NCBI RefSeq assembly: GCF_001676725.1
Contig: NZ_CP016172.1
Coordinates: 1,488,001 to 1,552,000, forward strand
Direction of reading: 5' to 3'
DNA length: 64,000 nt
Source: Bordetella flabilis
Lineage (GTDB): Bacteria; Pseudomonadota; Gammaproteobacteria; Burkholderiales; Burkholderiaceae_B
Translations under genes and position numbers: made by a program
Notes under the pieces: model-generated
Seen by the model: the letters and a program-made list of their open reading frames with translations, nothing else
Database searches by the model: none
Told to the model about the DNA's origin: nothing
Shown: piece after piece, positions 24,684 through 33,390 of the stretch
How positions within the stretch are numbered: position 1 is the first letter of the stretch
Layout: each line of letters opens with the position of its first letter

Positions 24684-25490
24684 ATGAACGTACAGGGAAA
24701 GCGCGTCCTGGTCACCGGTGGCTCGAGCGGCATCGGGCTGGCCACGGCCACGGAACTGGTTCGAAAGGGGGCGCGGGTTTTTGTCGTGGGGCGGCGCGCC
24801 GCGGTCGTGCGTGAAGCCACCGGGACCCTGCGCGCCGAGGGCGGCCAGGCGGATGGCATCGATGCGGACGTCTCGACGCCCGCGGGACGCGAGCGCGCGC
24901 TGGCCGCGGCGCTGGCCTGGCTGGGCGGACTGGATATCCTCATCAACAATGCCGGCGGCGTGCGCGCGGGGCGGCTGGAGGACACCGCGGAAGGCGACAT
25001 CCTGAAGATGGTGGACGTCAATCTGCTGGCGCCCATCCTGCTGACCCGGGCGGCGCTGCCGAGCCTGCGCGCCAGCGGCGACGGCGTGGTGGTGAACGTC
25101 GCCTCCGGCATCGCGCTTGTCGGCGTGCCGTTCTACACCACCTATGCTGCCGTCAAGGCGGGGATATCGCACTTCGGCGAGGCGCTGCGGCGCGAGCTGA
25201 AGGGCGAAGGCATCCATGTGATGACCGCCTATCCGGGCGCGACGGATACGCCGATGATGCAGTCCTCGCGCGCGGGGCCGGACCTGGGTTTTGTCCGCGA
25301 GCCGGCCGCCGCCGTGGCCGAGGCCATCGTGGCCGGTATCGAAAGCGGCGCGCTGCAGGTCATCCGGGGTGGCGAGGTGCGAGCGGCCATGATTGCCCAG
25401 AACCGGGCGGATCCTGCGTCGCTGGACGAGCGGTTCGCAGGGCTCAAGCCCAGGCTGGCCGAGGCGGTTAAGGACCATTCCGCGCTGTGA
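24684..25490 (+). CDS. Short-chain dehydrogenase/reductase
   Basis: A 268-residue classical SDR. The NAD(P)-binding TGGSSGIG is at residues 11-18, NNAG follows at the usual place, and the catalytic Tyr154/Lys158 sit in FYTTYAAVK. The Ser normally found about 13 residues before Tyr lies in VNVASGIA. The Arg-rich stretch after the second strand (VVGRRAAVVRE) suggests NADP preference. ATG 24684 follows a GCAGGA site; the frame extends 5 codons upstream. The substrate is unknown. It probably shares a transcript with the GST and dehalogenase genes. Confidence 0.88.
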   Translation: MNVQGKRVLVTGGSSGIGLATATELVRKGARVFVVGRRAAVVREATGTLRAEGGQADGIDADVSTPAGRERALAAALAWLGGLDILINNAGGVRAGRLEDTAEGDILKMVDVNLLAPILLTRAALPSLRASGDGVVVNVASGIALVGVPFYTTYAAVKAGISHFGEALRRELKGEGIHVMTAYPGATDTPMMQSSRAGPDLGFVREPAAAVAEAIVAGIESGALQVIRGGEVRAAMIAQNRADPASLDERFAGLKPRLAEAVKDHSAL

Positions 25491-25509
25491 CGACAACCGG
25501 GAGGCGATC

Positions 25510-26184
25510 ATGAACTTGGCGAAGGCTATCGTCTTCGATCTGTACGGGACGCTGTTCGACGTGCATACGGTCGCGCGGCGCTGCGACGGGTACTATCCCG
25601 GGCGCGGCCTGGACATGAGCGTGATGTGGCGGCAGAAGCAGTTGGAATACACCTGGCTGCGCACATTGATGGGACAGTACATCCCGTTCGAGGACGCCAC
25701 GCGCGATGCGCTGGTCTATACCTGCGAGCGCCTGGGCTTGCCGCTGAGCGAGGCGGACCGCGCAACGCTGTGCGAGGCATACCTGGAGCTGGCGCCTTAT
25801 CCGGAGGTGCCGGCGGCGCTGCGACGGCTGCAGGCGACGGGACTGCCGCTGGCCATCCTGTCGAACGGTTCGGCCTTTTCCATCGGCCGCGTCGTCGACG
25901 GGGCAGGGCTGCGCCCGCACTTTTCGCATTTGCTCAGCGTGGAAAGCGTCGGCGTGTTCAAGCCGCATGGCGAGGTTTACGAACTGGCGTGCCGGACCCT
26001 GGCGCTGCCTGCGCGGCAGATCCTGTTCGTGTCCTCGAATGCCTGGGACGCCGCAGGCGCGGCTCACTTCGGATTCAAGGTCTGTTGGGTGAATCGCAAC
26101 GACAGCCCTTTCGATGAATTGGGCACAAGGCCGCTCATGATGATCAAGCAGCTGGACGAGTTGCCCGCGTTGCTGGGCGGCTGA
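25510..26184 (+). CDS. (S)-2-haloacid dehalogenase, type II (HAD superfamily)
   Basis: A 224-residue HAD hydrolase. The nucleophile Asp10 is in VFDLYGTLFD, motif II in LAILSNGS, motif III Lys in GVFKPHGEVYE and motif IV in LFVSSNAWDAAGA, the last being characteristic of type II haloacid dehalogenases (SSNxWD). These convert L-2-haloalkanoates to D-2-hydroxy acids, with Arg and Asn residues binding halide. Length is normal for the family. It starts 19 bases after the SDR stop with GGGAGG upstream, and is the last gene of this rightward set. The GST neighbour makes a detoxification role plausible. Confidence 0.88.
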   Translation: MNLAKAIVFDLYGTLFDVHTVARRCDGYYPGRGLDMSVMWRQKQLEYTWLRTLMGQYIPFEDATRDALVYTCERLGLPLSEADRATLCEAYLELAPYPEVPAALRRLQATGLPLAILSNGSAFSIGRVVDGAGLRPHFSHLLSVESVGVFKPHGEVYELACRTLALPARQILFVSSNAWDAAGAAHFGFKVCWVNRNDSPFDELGTRPLMMIKQLDELPALLGG

Positions 26185-26240
26185 CTGCGATCGGCGGCGC
26201 CGGGAAGCCGTGCCGGTCGCGGCGTGCCCGCATGCGCCGC

Positions 26241-26269
26241 GCGTCGCGGCTGGACCGCGGCCGCGACGC
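26241..26269. terminator. Strong hairpin between convergent genes
   Basis: GCGTCGCGGC (26241-26250) pairs perfectly with GCCGCGACGC (26260-26269) around a 9-base loop. It lies between the convergent dehalogenase and homocysteine-methyltransferase genes. There is no good T-tract, so its efficiency as a terminator is doubtful. Confidence 0.4.
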
Positions 26270-26280
26270 CGGCGGGCGTA

Positions 26281-27234
26281 TCAAGATGCCGGCGTTGCGG
26301 TCAGCAATGCCGCCAGCGCGGCGATATGGCGGTCATTGGTCCCGCAGCAGCCGCCCAGCACGCGCAGGCCGTGGTCGCGGCGCAAGGCCGTCATCTGCCG
26401 CGCGAACGACTCGCAATCCCCTTCGTCCAGCCGGCCCAGCTTGTCCAGCTGATCCGGTGGCAAGGTCGATGCGTTGGCCTTGATGCCGGCGACGCGGTCC
26501 GGCAAGGCGCCGGCCGGGCCCCTCGCGGCAATTGCCTGAACGCGCGAGGGGTGCACGCAGCCGACCATGACGTGCAGCGGCTGCGGCGCCACCGCTGCGT
26601 CGACGGCGGCGATGGCATCGGTCAAGGTCGTGCCGTCGGGCAGGCGGCCGTCCTCCCCCAGCACGGGTGCGAGGACGTAAGGCAGGCCGGTAGACGCCAT
26701 GGCCTGGGCCACGCCGAGCAATTCCGAGGCGCAGGCAAAGGTGGGGGCATACAGCAGGTCGACGCCGCACGCGGCCAGCACCTCGGCCTGGCGGGCGTGA
26801 TACGCCCGGGCTTCGGCGGCGCCCGGTGCGCCGGCGGGATCGTAGCCATCGCGGCGCGGGCCGATCACGCCGGCGATGTAGACGCGGTCCTGCAGCCCGG
26901 CCTGCGCGCGCAGGTCGTCGAGCAGGCGTACCGCTTCGCGGTTTACCCGCGCAAGGTCGTCGGGCGCGTCGTAACCCAGCCGCGCCAGGCAGTCCGGATG
27001 TGCGCGCCAGGTCGGCGTGCCGATCTGCATCGGCAGGCCGCTATCCGCGGTGACCCGCAGGTAGCTGCGATAGATGCGTTCCAGCGCCCCGCGGTCGTCG
27101 CGGAAAAGCGGCAGGAACGAGGCGAACTCCGGCAGGTCTGCGCCGAACTCATAGATCAGCCGCGTTTCGATGCCGCCGTCGGCAAGCATGGGACGGCCGG
27201 ACACGGAGGCCTGGGCGTAAGGGATGCGGGTCAT
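26281..27234 (-). CDS. Homocysteine S-methyltransferase family protein
   Basis: A 317-residue TIM-barrel protein with zinc-ligand cysteines in VGCVHPS and GGCCGTNDRH, and the N-terminal ADGGIETRLIYE characteristic of the family. Members transfer a methyl group from S-methylmethionine, betaine or related donors to homocysteine. Some distant members act on other thiols. It is the last gene of a leftward operon starting with a Bug receptor and aconitase-type subunits, 58 bases after a PEP-mutase-type gene. That context is unusual for methionine synthesis and suggests a function in degradation of a particular, possibly methylated, substrate. Confidence 0.85.
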   Translation of the reverse strand: MTRIPYAQASVSGRPMLADGGIETRLIYEFGADLPEFASFLPLFRDDRGALERIYRSYLRVTADSGLPMQIGTPTWRAHPDCLARLGYDAPDDLARVNREAVRLLDDLRAQAGLQDRVYIAGVIGPRRDGYDPAGAPGAAEARAYHARQAEVLAACGVDLLYAPTFACASELLGVAQAMASTGLPYVLAPVLGEDGRLPDGTTLTDAIAAVDAAVAPQPLHVMVGCVHPSRVQAIAARGPAGALPDRVAGIKANASTLPPDQLDKLGRLDEGDCESFARQMTALRRDHGLRVLGGCCGTNDRHIAALAALLTATPAS

Positions 27235-27292
27235 GGCGCCACCAGAGAAGCCGCTGAGGCCGCAATCATAACGCCGGCCGCATGCGCGTCCG

Positions 27293-28231
27293 TCACGCCG
27301 GATAGCTGCGCTCCCATGCTTCCACTTCGGCCAGGCCCAGGTACTCGTTGTATTCCGCCGCGCTCAGCATCCGTTCGCGCATGGCGGCAGTGTTGCCGTC
27401 GTCCCGCAGATGGGCCAGTGCCTCGCGCATGGCGTGGCCCAGCGCATTGCGCAGCAGCGCGGGATAGATTGCCAGGGCGATGCCGAGGTTCTGCAGGTCC
27501 GCGGGGCGCAGGTTCGCCAGTGGCCCGCCGGAGTCGAGGTTGAAAATGCAGGGCACGCCGGCGCGCTCGGTGACCGCCCGGATGTCCTCCAGGATACGTA
27601 CATGGGCCTTGAGTTCGACGAAAACGGCGTCCGCGCCCGCGCGCGCGAAAGCCTGCGCCCGCCGTATCGCTTCGTCCAGCCCGAGCGAGGCGGCGCAGTC
27701 CGTGCGGGCGATGACCAGCAGGCCGGTGGCGCGGTCGCGCGCGGCCGCGGCGGCGGCGATGCGCGTCACCGCCACGTCGAAGGGCAGCACGTCGCGCGCG
27801 CCGGGGAATTGGGCGCAGCGCTTGGGCGATTGCTGGTCTTCGATGTGTATGGCGGCGACACCGGCGGCCTCGAACTCCTCCACCGTGCGGCGGATGCCGA
27901 CGGCGGCGCCATAGCCTGTGTCCGCGTCGCATATCAGCGGCAGGTCCACGCACGCCGCCACCCGCCGGGCGTGGCTGGTGATCATGGTCAAGTCGACCAG
28001 TCCCACGTCGGGCTTTCCAAGCAGGCTCGCCGATACGCCGTTGCCCGTCATATATACGGCCTGGAAGCCTGCGTGCTGCACCATGCGCGCGCCATACGCG
28101 TCATATACGCCGGGCGCTATAAGCGTCTGCGCGGTGCGCCCGGCCTGGGACAGCCGCTCGCGCAGCGCCAGGCGCAGGCGGGCGGCTTTGCCGGGGTGTG
28201 CGGGGCCCGCCGGGGCTATCGCGGCGCTCAT
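27293..28231 (-). CDS. Isocitrate lyase/PEP mutase superfamily enzyme
   Basis: A 312-residue TIM-barrel enzyme. Metal-binding CDADTGYG and IEDQ are present, with the active-site loop reading KRCAQFPG. True isocitrate and 2-methylisocitrate lyases carry K[KR]CGH there; this one keeps Lys-Arg-Cys but not Gly-His. It probably performs another C-C cleavage or decarboxylation on a 2-hydroxy- or 2-oxo-acid. The start at ATG 28231 has GGAGGA 7 bases upstream. It overlaps the LeuD-like gene by 4 bases. In an operon with both aconitase-type subunits, it plausibly cleaves the isomerized tricarboxylate into a 2-oxoacid and a dicarboxylate. Confidence 0.85.
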   Translation of the reverse strand: MSAAIAPAGPAHPGKAARLRLALRERLSQAGRTAQTLIAPGVYDAYGARMVQHAGFQAVYMTGNGVSASLLGKPDVGLVDLTMITSHARRVAACVDLPLICDADTGYGAAVGIRRTVEEFEAAGVAAIHIEDQQSPKRCAQFPGARDVLPFDVAVTRIAAAAAARDRATGLLVIARTDCAASLGLDEAIRRAQAFARAGADAVFVELKAHVRILEDIRAVTERAGVPCIFNLDSGGPLANLRPADLQNLGIALAIYPALLRNALGHAMREALAHLRDDGNTAAMRERMLSAAEYNEYLGLAEVEAWERSYPA

Positions 28232-28746
28232 GCGGAAATCCTCCAGCCGGGATGCTTGCGCAGGAAGGGAATCAACCCGCCTTCCTGCAGGATGGCGCGG
28301 ATCTGCGGCGGCAGCGCACGCAGGGCCTGTTGCATACCGCTGCGCGGCGCCAGCAACCGCCCTTGCGCCAGGTCGATGGTGATCTCGTCGCCGTCGGCCA
28401 GGCCGGCGGTTTCGCACTCCAGCACCAGAAGCCCATTGTTGATCGCATTGCGAAAGAACTGCCTGCCGAACGAGGGCGCGACGATGGCGGCCACGCCCAG
28501 CCGGTGCAGGATGTGGACGGCCTGTTCACGCGAAGAGTTGATGCCGAAATGACGCCCGGCGGCGATGATGCCGCCCGGACGGAAGCGGCCGGCGAAGCCT
28601 GGCGACAGGCCATCGAAGGCCTGCGCGGCGATCTGCGCTTCATCCTTGCCGGGCAGGTATTTGCCCGAGCAGTGGAGGTCGGTGTTGACGTCGTCGCCCA
28701 GTAGATGGACCGGACCGCTGATGATGTCCCGCATGGTTTCAGGCAT
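28228..28746 (-). CDS. LeuD-like small subunit of an aconitase-family hydratase
   Basis: A 172-residue swivel-domain subunit. It contains DDVNTDLHCSGKYLPG near the N-terminus, GRHFGINSSREQAV with the substrate-binding Ser-Arg, and SFGRQFFRNAINNGLL. These match small subunits of 3-isopropylmalate dehydratase and homoaconitase. ATG 28746 has GGAGG 7 bases upstream. It overlaps the large subunit by 8 bases and the following lyase gene by 4. With the large subunit it should isomerize a hydroxy-tricarboxylate by dehydration and rehydration. Operon context says catabolic rather than leucine synthesis. Confidence 0.9.
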   Translation of the reverse strand: MPETMRDIISGPVHLLGDDVNTDLHCSGKYLPGKDEAQIAAQAFDGLSPGFAGRFRPGGIIAAGRHFGINSSREQAVHILHRLGVAAIVAPSFGRQFFRNAINNGLLVLECETAGLADGDEITIDLAQGRLLAPRSGMQQALRALPPQIRAILQEGGLIPFLRKHPGWRISA

Positions 28747-30025
28747 GGGCAGGCCTCCATTCGCCGCCGTCGACCGTGCGCGGGTCGGTGATATAGCCGG
28801 TAAGCGCCGAGGCCGCCACCGTGGCGGCCGAGCCCAGCCAGATTTCCGCATCGTGATTGCCCAGGCGCCCCTGGAAGTTGCGGTTCGCGCTGGAGATCGC
28901 GACTTCACGGTCGCCCGGAATCAGGTGATTGGTGATGCCGACGCAGGTACCGCAGCCGGCCGCTTCGAACGATGCGCCCGCTTCGGTCAGGATTTCGATC
29001 AGGCCTTCGCGAGCGGCGGCCAGGTAGATCTTGCGCGAGGCCGGGGTCACGATCATGCGTACGCCGCGCGCCAGTTTGCGGCCTTTCAAAATGGCGGCAG
29101 CCTGGCGGATATCGTCCAGGCGGCCGTTGGTGCAGGTGCCGATGAGGGCGAAGTGGACTTTCTGCCGGTCTATCTCGGTCACGGGCACGACATCGTCGAC
29201 CTCGTGCTTGCGCGCGACCTGGGGCGCCAGCGCCGATGCGTCGATGGACAGCCGGTGCGCGTAGCGGGCGTCGGCGTCGGCGGATACGGGGCGCGGCGTG
29301 CGGGCGCCATGGGCGGCCAGCCAGGCGATGACCTTGTCGTCGGCCTCCAGCAAGGCTGCCTTGGCGCCGAGTTCCGCGGCGTGGTTGGCCAGCGTCATGC
29401 GGTCGTCCACCTCCATCGCGCCGACGGCGGAGCCGACGTATTCGATGGCGTGGTAGTTCAGGCCTTCGGCGCCGAACCGGCCCAGCATGTGCAAGGTGAC
29501 GTCCTTGGCCCAGACGCCCGGCTGCAGGCGCCCCTGCAGTTCGATGCGGGCGCTCTGCGGCACGCGCAGCCACACCTTGCCCGTTGCCATCACGGCGGTG
29601 ACGTCGGTGCCTTCCACGCCCGTGCCGAAGGCATTGAAGGCGCCGTAGGTGACCGAATGCGTATCGGTGCCCACGACGAGGTCGCCGCAGGTCAGGTGTC
29701 CGCCTTCGGGCAGGACCTGATGGCAGATGCCGTCGCCGATGTCGTACAGCGGGCTGCCGTGTTCGTCCGCGAAGCGCCGCATCGCGGTATGGGTCTGGGC
29801 CGCGGCAAGGTTGGGGGGCGGCGAATAGTGGTCCAGCACCCAGGCCGTGCGGGGCGCGAAGGGCAGGCTGGTCGCCGCCATTTTGTCGACCATGCGGATG
29901 GCATTGGGGGCGCGGGCATCGTGGACCATGGCGAAGTCCACGTCGGCGATCACGATGTCCCCGGCGCGGACTTCGTCCAGCCCCGCGTGCCGGGCAAGAA
30001 TTTTTTCAGCGATGGTGGATGGCAT
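28739..30025 (-). CDS. LeuC-like large subunit of an aconitase-family hydratase
   Basis: A 428-residue [4Fe-4S] subunit. The cluster cysteines are in GTCTNGR and in GCGTCVG; other family blocks are GDGICHQVLPE, VGTDTHSVTYGAFNAFGTGVEGTD and SSANRNFQGRLG. Together with the small subunit it forms a split aconitase-type isomerase (3-isopropylmalate dehydratase/homoaconitase group). It follows the Bug receptor gene by 27 bases and overlaps the small subunit. The combination with an isocitrate-lyase-type enzyme and a PrpR-type activator recalls the methylcitrate pathway in logic, with a different substrate. Confidence 0.9.
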   Translation of the reverse strand: MPSTIAEKILARHAGLDEVRAGDIVIADVDFAMVHDARAPNAIRMVDKMAATSLPFAPRTAWVLDHYSPPPNLAAAQTHTAMRRFADEHGSPLYDIGDGICHQVLPEGGHLTCGDLVVGTDTHSVTYGAFNAFGTGVEGTDVTAVMATGKVWLRVPQSARIELQGRLQPGVWAKDVTLHMLGRFGAEGLNYHAIEYVGSAVGAMEVDDRMTLANHAAELGAKAALLEADDKVIAWLAAHGARTPRPVSADADARYAHRLSIDASALAPQVARKHEVDDVVPVTEIDRQKVHFALIGTCTNGRLDDIRQAAAILKGRKLARGVRMIVTPASRKIYLAAAREGLIEILTEAGASFEAAGCGTCVGITNHLIPGDREVAISSANRNFQGRLGNHDAEIWLGSAATVAASALTGYITDPRTVDGGEWRPAHA

Positions 30026-30052
30026 GGTGCGCGTCAGGCGTAGGAGTAGGTT

Positions 30053-31045
30053 TCATATGGCGTTGAGTTGGATTTTCTGCACCAGCGCGCCCCATTTGCG
30101 GCTTTCGTCGCGGATATAGGCGGCTGTTTCGGCGGGCGTGGTGGGCGCGGGGTCCAGCCCCAGCTTGCGCAGCTTGGCGGCCACTTCGGGGTCCTTCAGG
30201 GTGGCCACGATGGCGGCGTTCAGGGTGCGGACGACATCGGAGGGCGTGTTGTCGGGCGCCATGAAGGCATACCAGTTGTTGGCCTCGAAACCCGGATAGC
30301 CGGATTCGGCGATGGTGGGCACATTGGGCAGCACGTCGAGCCGCGTCAGTCCGGTGGTCGCGATGGCGCGCAGTTTTCCGGTGTTGATGAACTGCACCGC
30401 GTCGGTGGGGCTGGCGAAGATGGAGCCCAGCGTCCCACCCAGCAAGTCATTCATGGCGGGCGCGCCGCCGCGGTAGGCCACATGCTGGTTATGCAGGCCG
30501 GCGACCGACTTCAGCAGCTCGCCGGCCAGATGGCCGCTGCTGCCGATGCCCGACGAGCCGAATGAAAGATTGGATTGCGGACTGCGTGCCGCTTCGACGT
30601 ACTCGGCGAAGCTGTGGATCTTGCTGTTGGCGTTGACGACGAGCACATTGGAAAAGGACACGGCGAGCGAGATGGCTTCCATGTCGGTGGCGGGATCGTA
30701 GGACAGCTTGCTCAGATGCTGGTTGACGGCGAGCGATCCGATGGTGCCCAGCATGATGGTGTAGCCGTCCGGCGCCGCTTTCACCAGCGCGTCGGAGGCG
30801 ATGTTGCCGCCGGCGCCCGGCCTGTTGTCGATGATGATGTTCTGGTTCAGCGCCTTGCTCAGCGCCGGCGCCATCAGGCGCGCCACGGTATCGGAACTGC
30901 CGCCGGCGGCGAACCCGACCAGCAAGCGGATGGGGCGGTTGGGGTAGGGCGCGTCCGCGGCCTGGGCGGCAACGGTGCTCGCCAGAGTGAAAACGCATGC
31001 CGCGGCGACCGCGTACGCGGCGTGGCGCAGGGAAGAAAGGCTCAA
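30053..31045 (-). CDS. Bug/TctC-family periplasmic substrate-binding protein
   Basis: A 330-residue secreted receptor. A signal peptide (AYAVAAACVFTLASTVAAQA, cleavage near residue 30) precedes the typical Bug sequence YPNRPIRLLVGFAAGGSSDTVARLMAP and VIIDNRPGAGGNIASDALVKAAPDGYTIML. Bug proteins bind carboxylates or aromatic acids in the periplasm for tripartite tricarboxylate transporters or signalling. The start is TTG at 31045, supported by AGGAG 8 bases upstream. It is the first gene of the leftward operon, about 40 bases below a sigma-54 promoter. No membrane components of a TTT system are encoded here. Confidence 0.93.
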   Translation of the reverse strand: MSLSSLRHAAYAVAAACVFTLASTVAAQAADAPYPNRPIRLLVGFAAGGSSDTVARLMAPALSKALNQNIIIDNRPGAGGNIASDALVKAAPDGYTIMLGTIGSLAVNQHLSKLSYDPATDMEAISLAVSFSNVLVVNANSKIHSFAEYVEAARSPQSNLSFGSSGIGSSGHLAGELLKSVAGLHNQHVAYRGGAPAMNDLLGGTLGSIFASPTDAVQFINTGKLRAIATTGLTRLDVLPNVPTIAESGYPGFEANNWYAFMAPDNTPSDVVRTLNAAIVATLKDPEVAAKLRKLGLDPAPTTPAETAAYIRDESRKWGALVQKIQLNAI

Positions 31046-31094
31046 GGGGGTGTCTCCTGTCGTTCCTGGTCTGTATGCCAGTCAGGCTGCTTCA

Positions 31095-31110
31095 TGCAAA
31101 AGCGGTGCCA
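31095..31110 (-). promoter_or_regulatory. Sigma-54 promoter of the tricarboxylate-type operon
   Basis: Read leftward the site is TGGCACCGCTTTTGCA, which matches the sigma-54 consensus TGGCAC-N5-TTGCA with the required 10 bases between GG and GC. The start of transcription would be near 31084, 39 bases before the Bug TTG. The divergent neighbouring gene encodes a sigma-54 activator. Confidence 0.88.
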
Positions 31111-31184
31111 GTTTTCGACGGGTGGTGCTACATAGGGAGGCGGAGCGCGCCGGCTATTTGTCAGGCGTGCAGTCGTTCCATGGG

Positions 31185-31202
31185 TGAAAATGCAGTGTTT
31201 CA
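31185..31202. promoter_or_regulatory. Candidate activator-binding dyad (TGAAA-N8-TTTCA)
   Basis: An inverted repeat lies 75-90 bases upstream of the sigma-54 promoter and directly before the activator gene, a normal distance for an enhancer site. It could also allow autoregulation. The arms are only 5 bases. Confidence 0.3.
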
Positions 31203-31217
31203 ACTTTGTGGCGCATC

Positions 31218-33227
31218 ATGACACACCCAGCGTCTCCTCCCTTCCACGCGCGGGCCGGTGGCACCGCGCCGGCGGGCACGCCTCGCCTGCCAGTCATCCA
31301 GGCGGTGACCGGGTATGGGCTGTTCGAAAGTTTCCAGTCTGTCGCACCCGAGTTCTCCGGCCGCGCCCGGGTCGAACTGCTCCATGACGCCTTCGAGTCG
31401 GCCGTCGAAGCCTTGCAGCAGGCGATTGCCCAGGGCCGCTGCGACGTCGTCGTGGCCTCCGGCAGCAATGGCGCTTTCCTGCGCGCCAGGCTGCCCGTGC
31501 CCGTGGTACTGGTGCAGGTCGGCGGCTACGACCTGATGGCGGCGCTGGCGCGCGCCCGCGCCTCGTCCCGGCGCATCGCCGTCGTGCTGCACCAGGACGT
31601 CTCCCCCGCCTTGCGCCGCTTCATCCAGGTTTTCGGCATGGACGTGGACTTGCGCGCCTACGAAACACCCGACGATGCACAGCAATGCGTGCAGGCGCTG
31701 ACCCGGGACGGCATCGAGGCGGTGGTGGGGGCCGGCATGATCGCCGACTACGCCAGGAAGGCGGGCCTGACGGCGGTGCTGCTTTACTCGCTGGATTCCG
31801 TGCGCGCCGCCATGGAGACTGCGTTGGCCATTGCCCTGGCGCAACATGAGGAGCGCGCCCGCCGCGATCGCCTCGATCTGGTGCTGCGGCACCTGAACGA
31901 CGGGGTCATCGCGGTGGACATGCAGGGGCGGGTGACGACGATCAACCCCGCCGCTGCCCGCATTATCGGGACGACGGCGGGGCGGGCAGTGGGACAGCCG
32001 CTGGCCGACGCCGCGCCCGAGCTGCAACCCGGGCCTGTCCTGGCGCGCGGCGCGGCGGAGCTGGGCCGCATCGAAGACCTGCGCGGCCAGTCGCTGGTCG
32101 TCGATACGGTGCCGCTGTACGAGGCGGGCTCGCAGACCGGCGCGGTGCTGACGCTGCATCCCTCCCAGCCGCTGGAACATGCCGTCGGCCGCCTGCGGGC
32201 CCATGGGCACCGGCGATCGCGTTCGGCGCGCTACACCCTCAATGGCCTGGTGGCCGTGTCGGCGCCGATGCGCGAACTGGTGCATCGCTGCGAGGTGCTG
32301 GCGCGCAACAGCGACGCCTCCGTGTTGATTCAGGGTGAAAGCGGTTCCGGCAAGGAGGTGGTGGCGCAAGGCATACACCGCGCCAGCAGACGCCATGCGC
32401 GGCCGTTCGTGGCCATCAATTGCGGCGCCTTTCCGGAGCAATTGCTGGAAAGCGAGCTGTTCGGCTACGAGGAAGGCGCCTTCACCGGGGCGCGACGCCA
32501 GGGCAAGGCCGGCCTGTTCGAGGCGGCCGACGGCGGCACGCTGCTGCTGGACGAGGTCGGGGAAATGCCCCTGCCGCTGCAAACCCGCCTGCTGCGCGCC
32601 CTGCAGGAAAAGGAAATCACCCGGGTCGGCGGGATCGACGCGATCCCGGTGGACGTGCGCATCATCGCGGCGACGCATCGCGACCTGGCGGCCATGGCCC
32701 GCCAGGGGGCATTCCGGCACGACCTGTTCTATCGGCTGCATATCCTGCATGTGCGCGTCCCACCGCTGCGCGAGCGCCCGGAGGACATCGCGGCGCTGGC
32801 CGCGGAGCTGTTCCCCGCGGCCTTGGAGCGACTGGGCGCGGCGGCGCTGGCCGGCGCCGCCCTGGCGGGGGCCCTGCCGCTGCTGATGGACCATCCCTGG
32901 CCCGGCAACGTGCGGGAGCTGGAGAACGTCATCGAACGGATATCGCTGGAATGCCTGCTGGCCGGCGCCGTGCCGCAGCCAGCAGTGCTGCGCGCGGTCA
33001 TCGACCCGTCCGGTGCGTATGCCATTGTCGATGCGCAGCGCATGCCCGGCGCCGATACGGCGGCCACCCCGGCACACCTGGGCGCGCTGCAGCGCGCTGC
33101 GGAAGTGCGGCACATCCGCGAGGCGCTGCACGCGCATGGCGGCAACCAGGCCGCCGCCGCGCGCGCGCTGGGCATCAGCCGCACCACCTTGTGGCGCAAG
33201 CTGAAGGCCGGCGACCCGGCGGCGTGA
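31218..33227 (+). CDS. PrpR-type sigma-54-dependent activator
   Basis: A 669-residue enhancer-binding protein. A PrpR_N sensor domain (about 20-190) is followed by a PAS-like segment (about 215-310: [21 protein letters not shown]). The AAA+ domain has Walker A GESGSGKE (373-380) and GAFTGA at 420-425, which contacts sigma-54. A Fis-type HTH follows at the C-terminus ([23 protein letters not shown]). PrpR_N proteins sense small acids such as 2-methylcitrate. It is divergent from the Bug-LeuC-LeuD operon, which has a consensus sigma-54 promoter, so control of that operon is strongly suggested. ATG 31218 was chosen; a TTG at 31206 is possible. Confidence 0.92.
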   Translation: MTHPASPPFHARAGGTAPAGTPRLPVIQAVTGYGLFESFQSVAPEFSGRARVELLHDAFESAVEALQQAIAQGRCDVVVASGSNGAFLRARLPVPVVLVQVGGYDLMAALARARASSRRIAVVLHQDVSPALRRFIQVFGMDVDLRAYETPDDAQQCVQALTRDGIEAVVGAGMIADYARKAGLTAVLLYSLDSVRAAMETALAIALAQHEERARRDRLDLVLRHLNDGVIAVDMQGRVTTINPAAARIIGTTAGRAVGQPLADAAPELQPGPVLARGAAELGRIEDLRGQSLVVDTVPLYEAGSQTGAVLTLHPSQPLEHAVGRLRAHGHRRSRSARYTLNGLVAVSAPMRELVHRCEVLARNSDASVLIQGESGSGKEVVAQGIHRASRRHARPFVAINCGAFPEQLLESELFGYEEGAFTGARRQGKAGLFEAADGGTLLLDEVGEMPLPLQTRLLRALQEKEITRVGGIDAIPVDVRIIAATHRDLAAMARQGAFRHDLFYRLHILHVRVPPLRERPEDIAALAAELFPAALERLGAAALAGAALAGALPLLMDHPWPGNVRELENVIERISLECLLAGAVPQPAVLRAVIDPSGAYAIVDAQRMPGADTAATPAHLGALQRAAEVRHIREALHAHGGNQAAAARALGISRTTLWRKLKAGDPAA

Positions 33228-33244
33228 GGGGGCGCCGGCGCCGT

Positions 33245-33292
33245 GGTCTGCCTTGGGGTCTGCCTTGAGGTCTGCCTTGAGGTCTGCGTAAG
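33245..33292. repeat. Four tandem 12-base repeats (GGTCTGCCTTGA type)
   Basis: The units read GGTCTGCCTTGG, GGTCTGCCTTGA twice and a degenerate GGTCTGCGTAAG, directly adjacent. They follow the stop of the sigma-54 activator gene. Confidence 0.85.
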
Positions 33293-33311
33293 AGCCGTGA
33301 GTTGCGGCTGT

Positions 33312-33390
33312 GACGTGTGGCCGTAACTTGTGGCCGTGACTTATGGCTGACTAATGGCTGACTCATGGCCGTGACATGTGGGCCCGACTT
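33312..33390. repeat. Imperfect 10-14-base repeats (TGTGGCCGTGACT type)
   Basis: Six copies with drift occur in a row (TGTGGCCGTAACT, TGTGGCCGTGACT, two shorter ATGGCTGACT-like units, ATGGCCGTGACA, TGTGGGCCCGACT). They are a second, more diverged minisatellite next to the 12-base array. Confidence 0.65.

Noticed and set aside
28228..30025. Leucine-biosynthetic isopropylmalate isomerase
   Set aside because: The neighbours are a Bug receptor, an ICL/PEPM enzyme and a sigma-54 activator, with no leuB or leuA, so a catabolic role is more likely.
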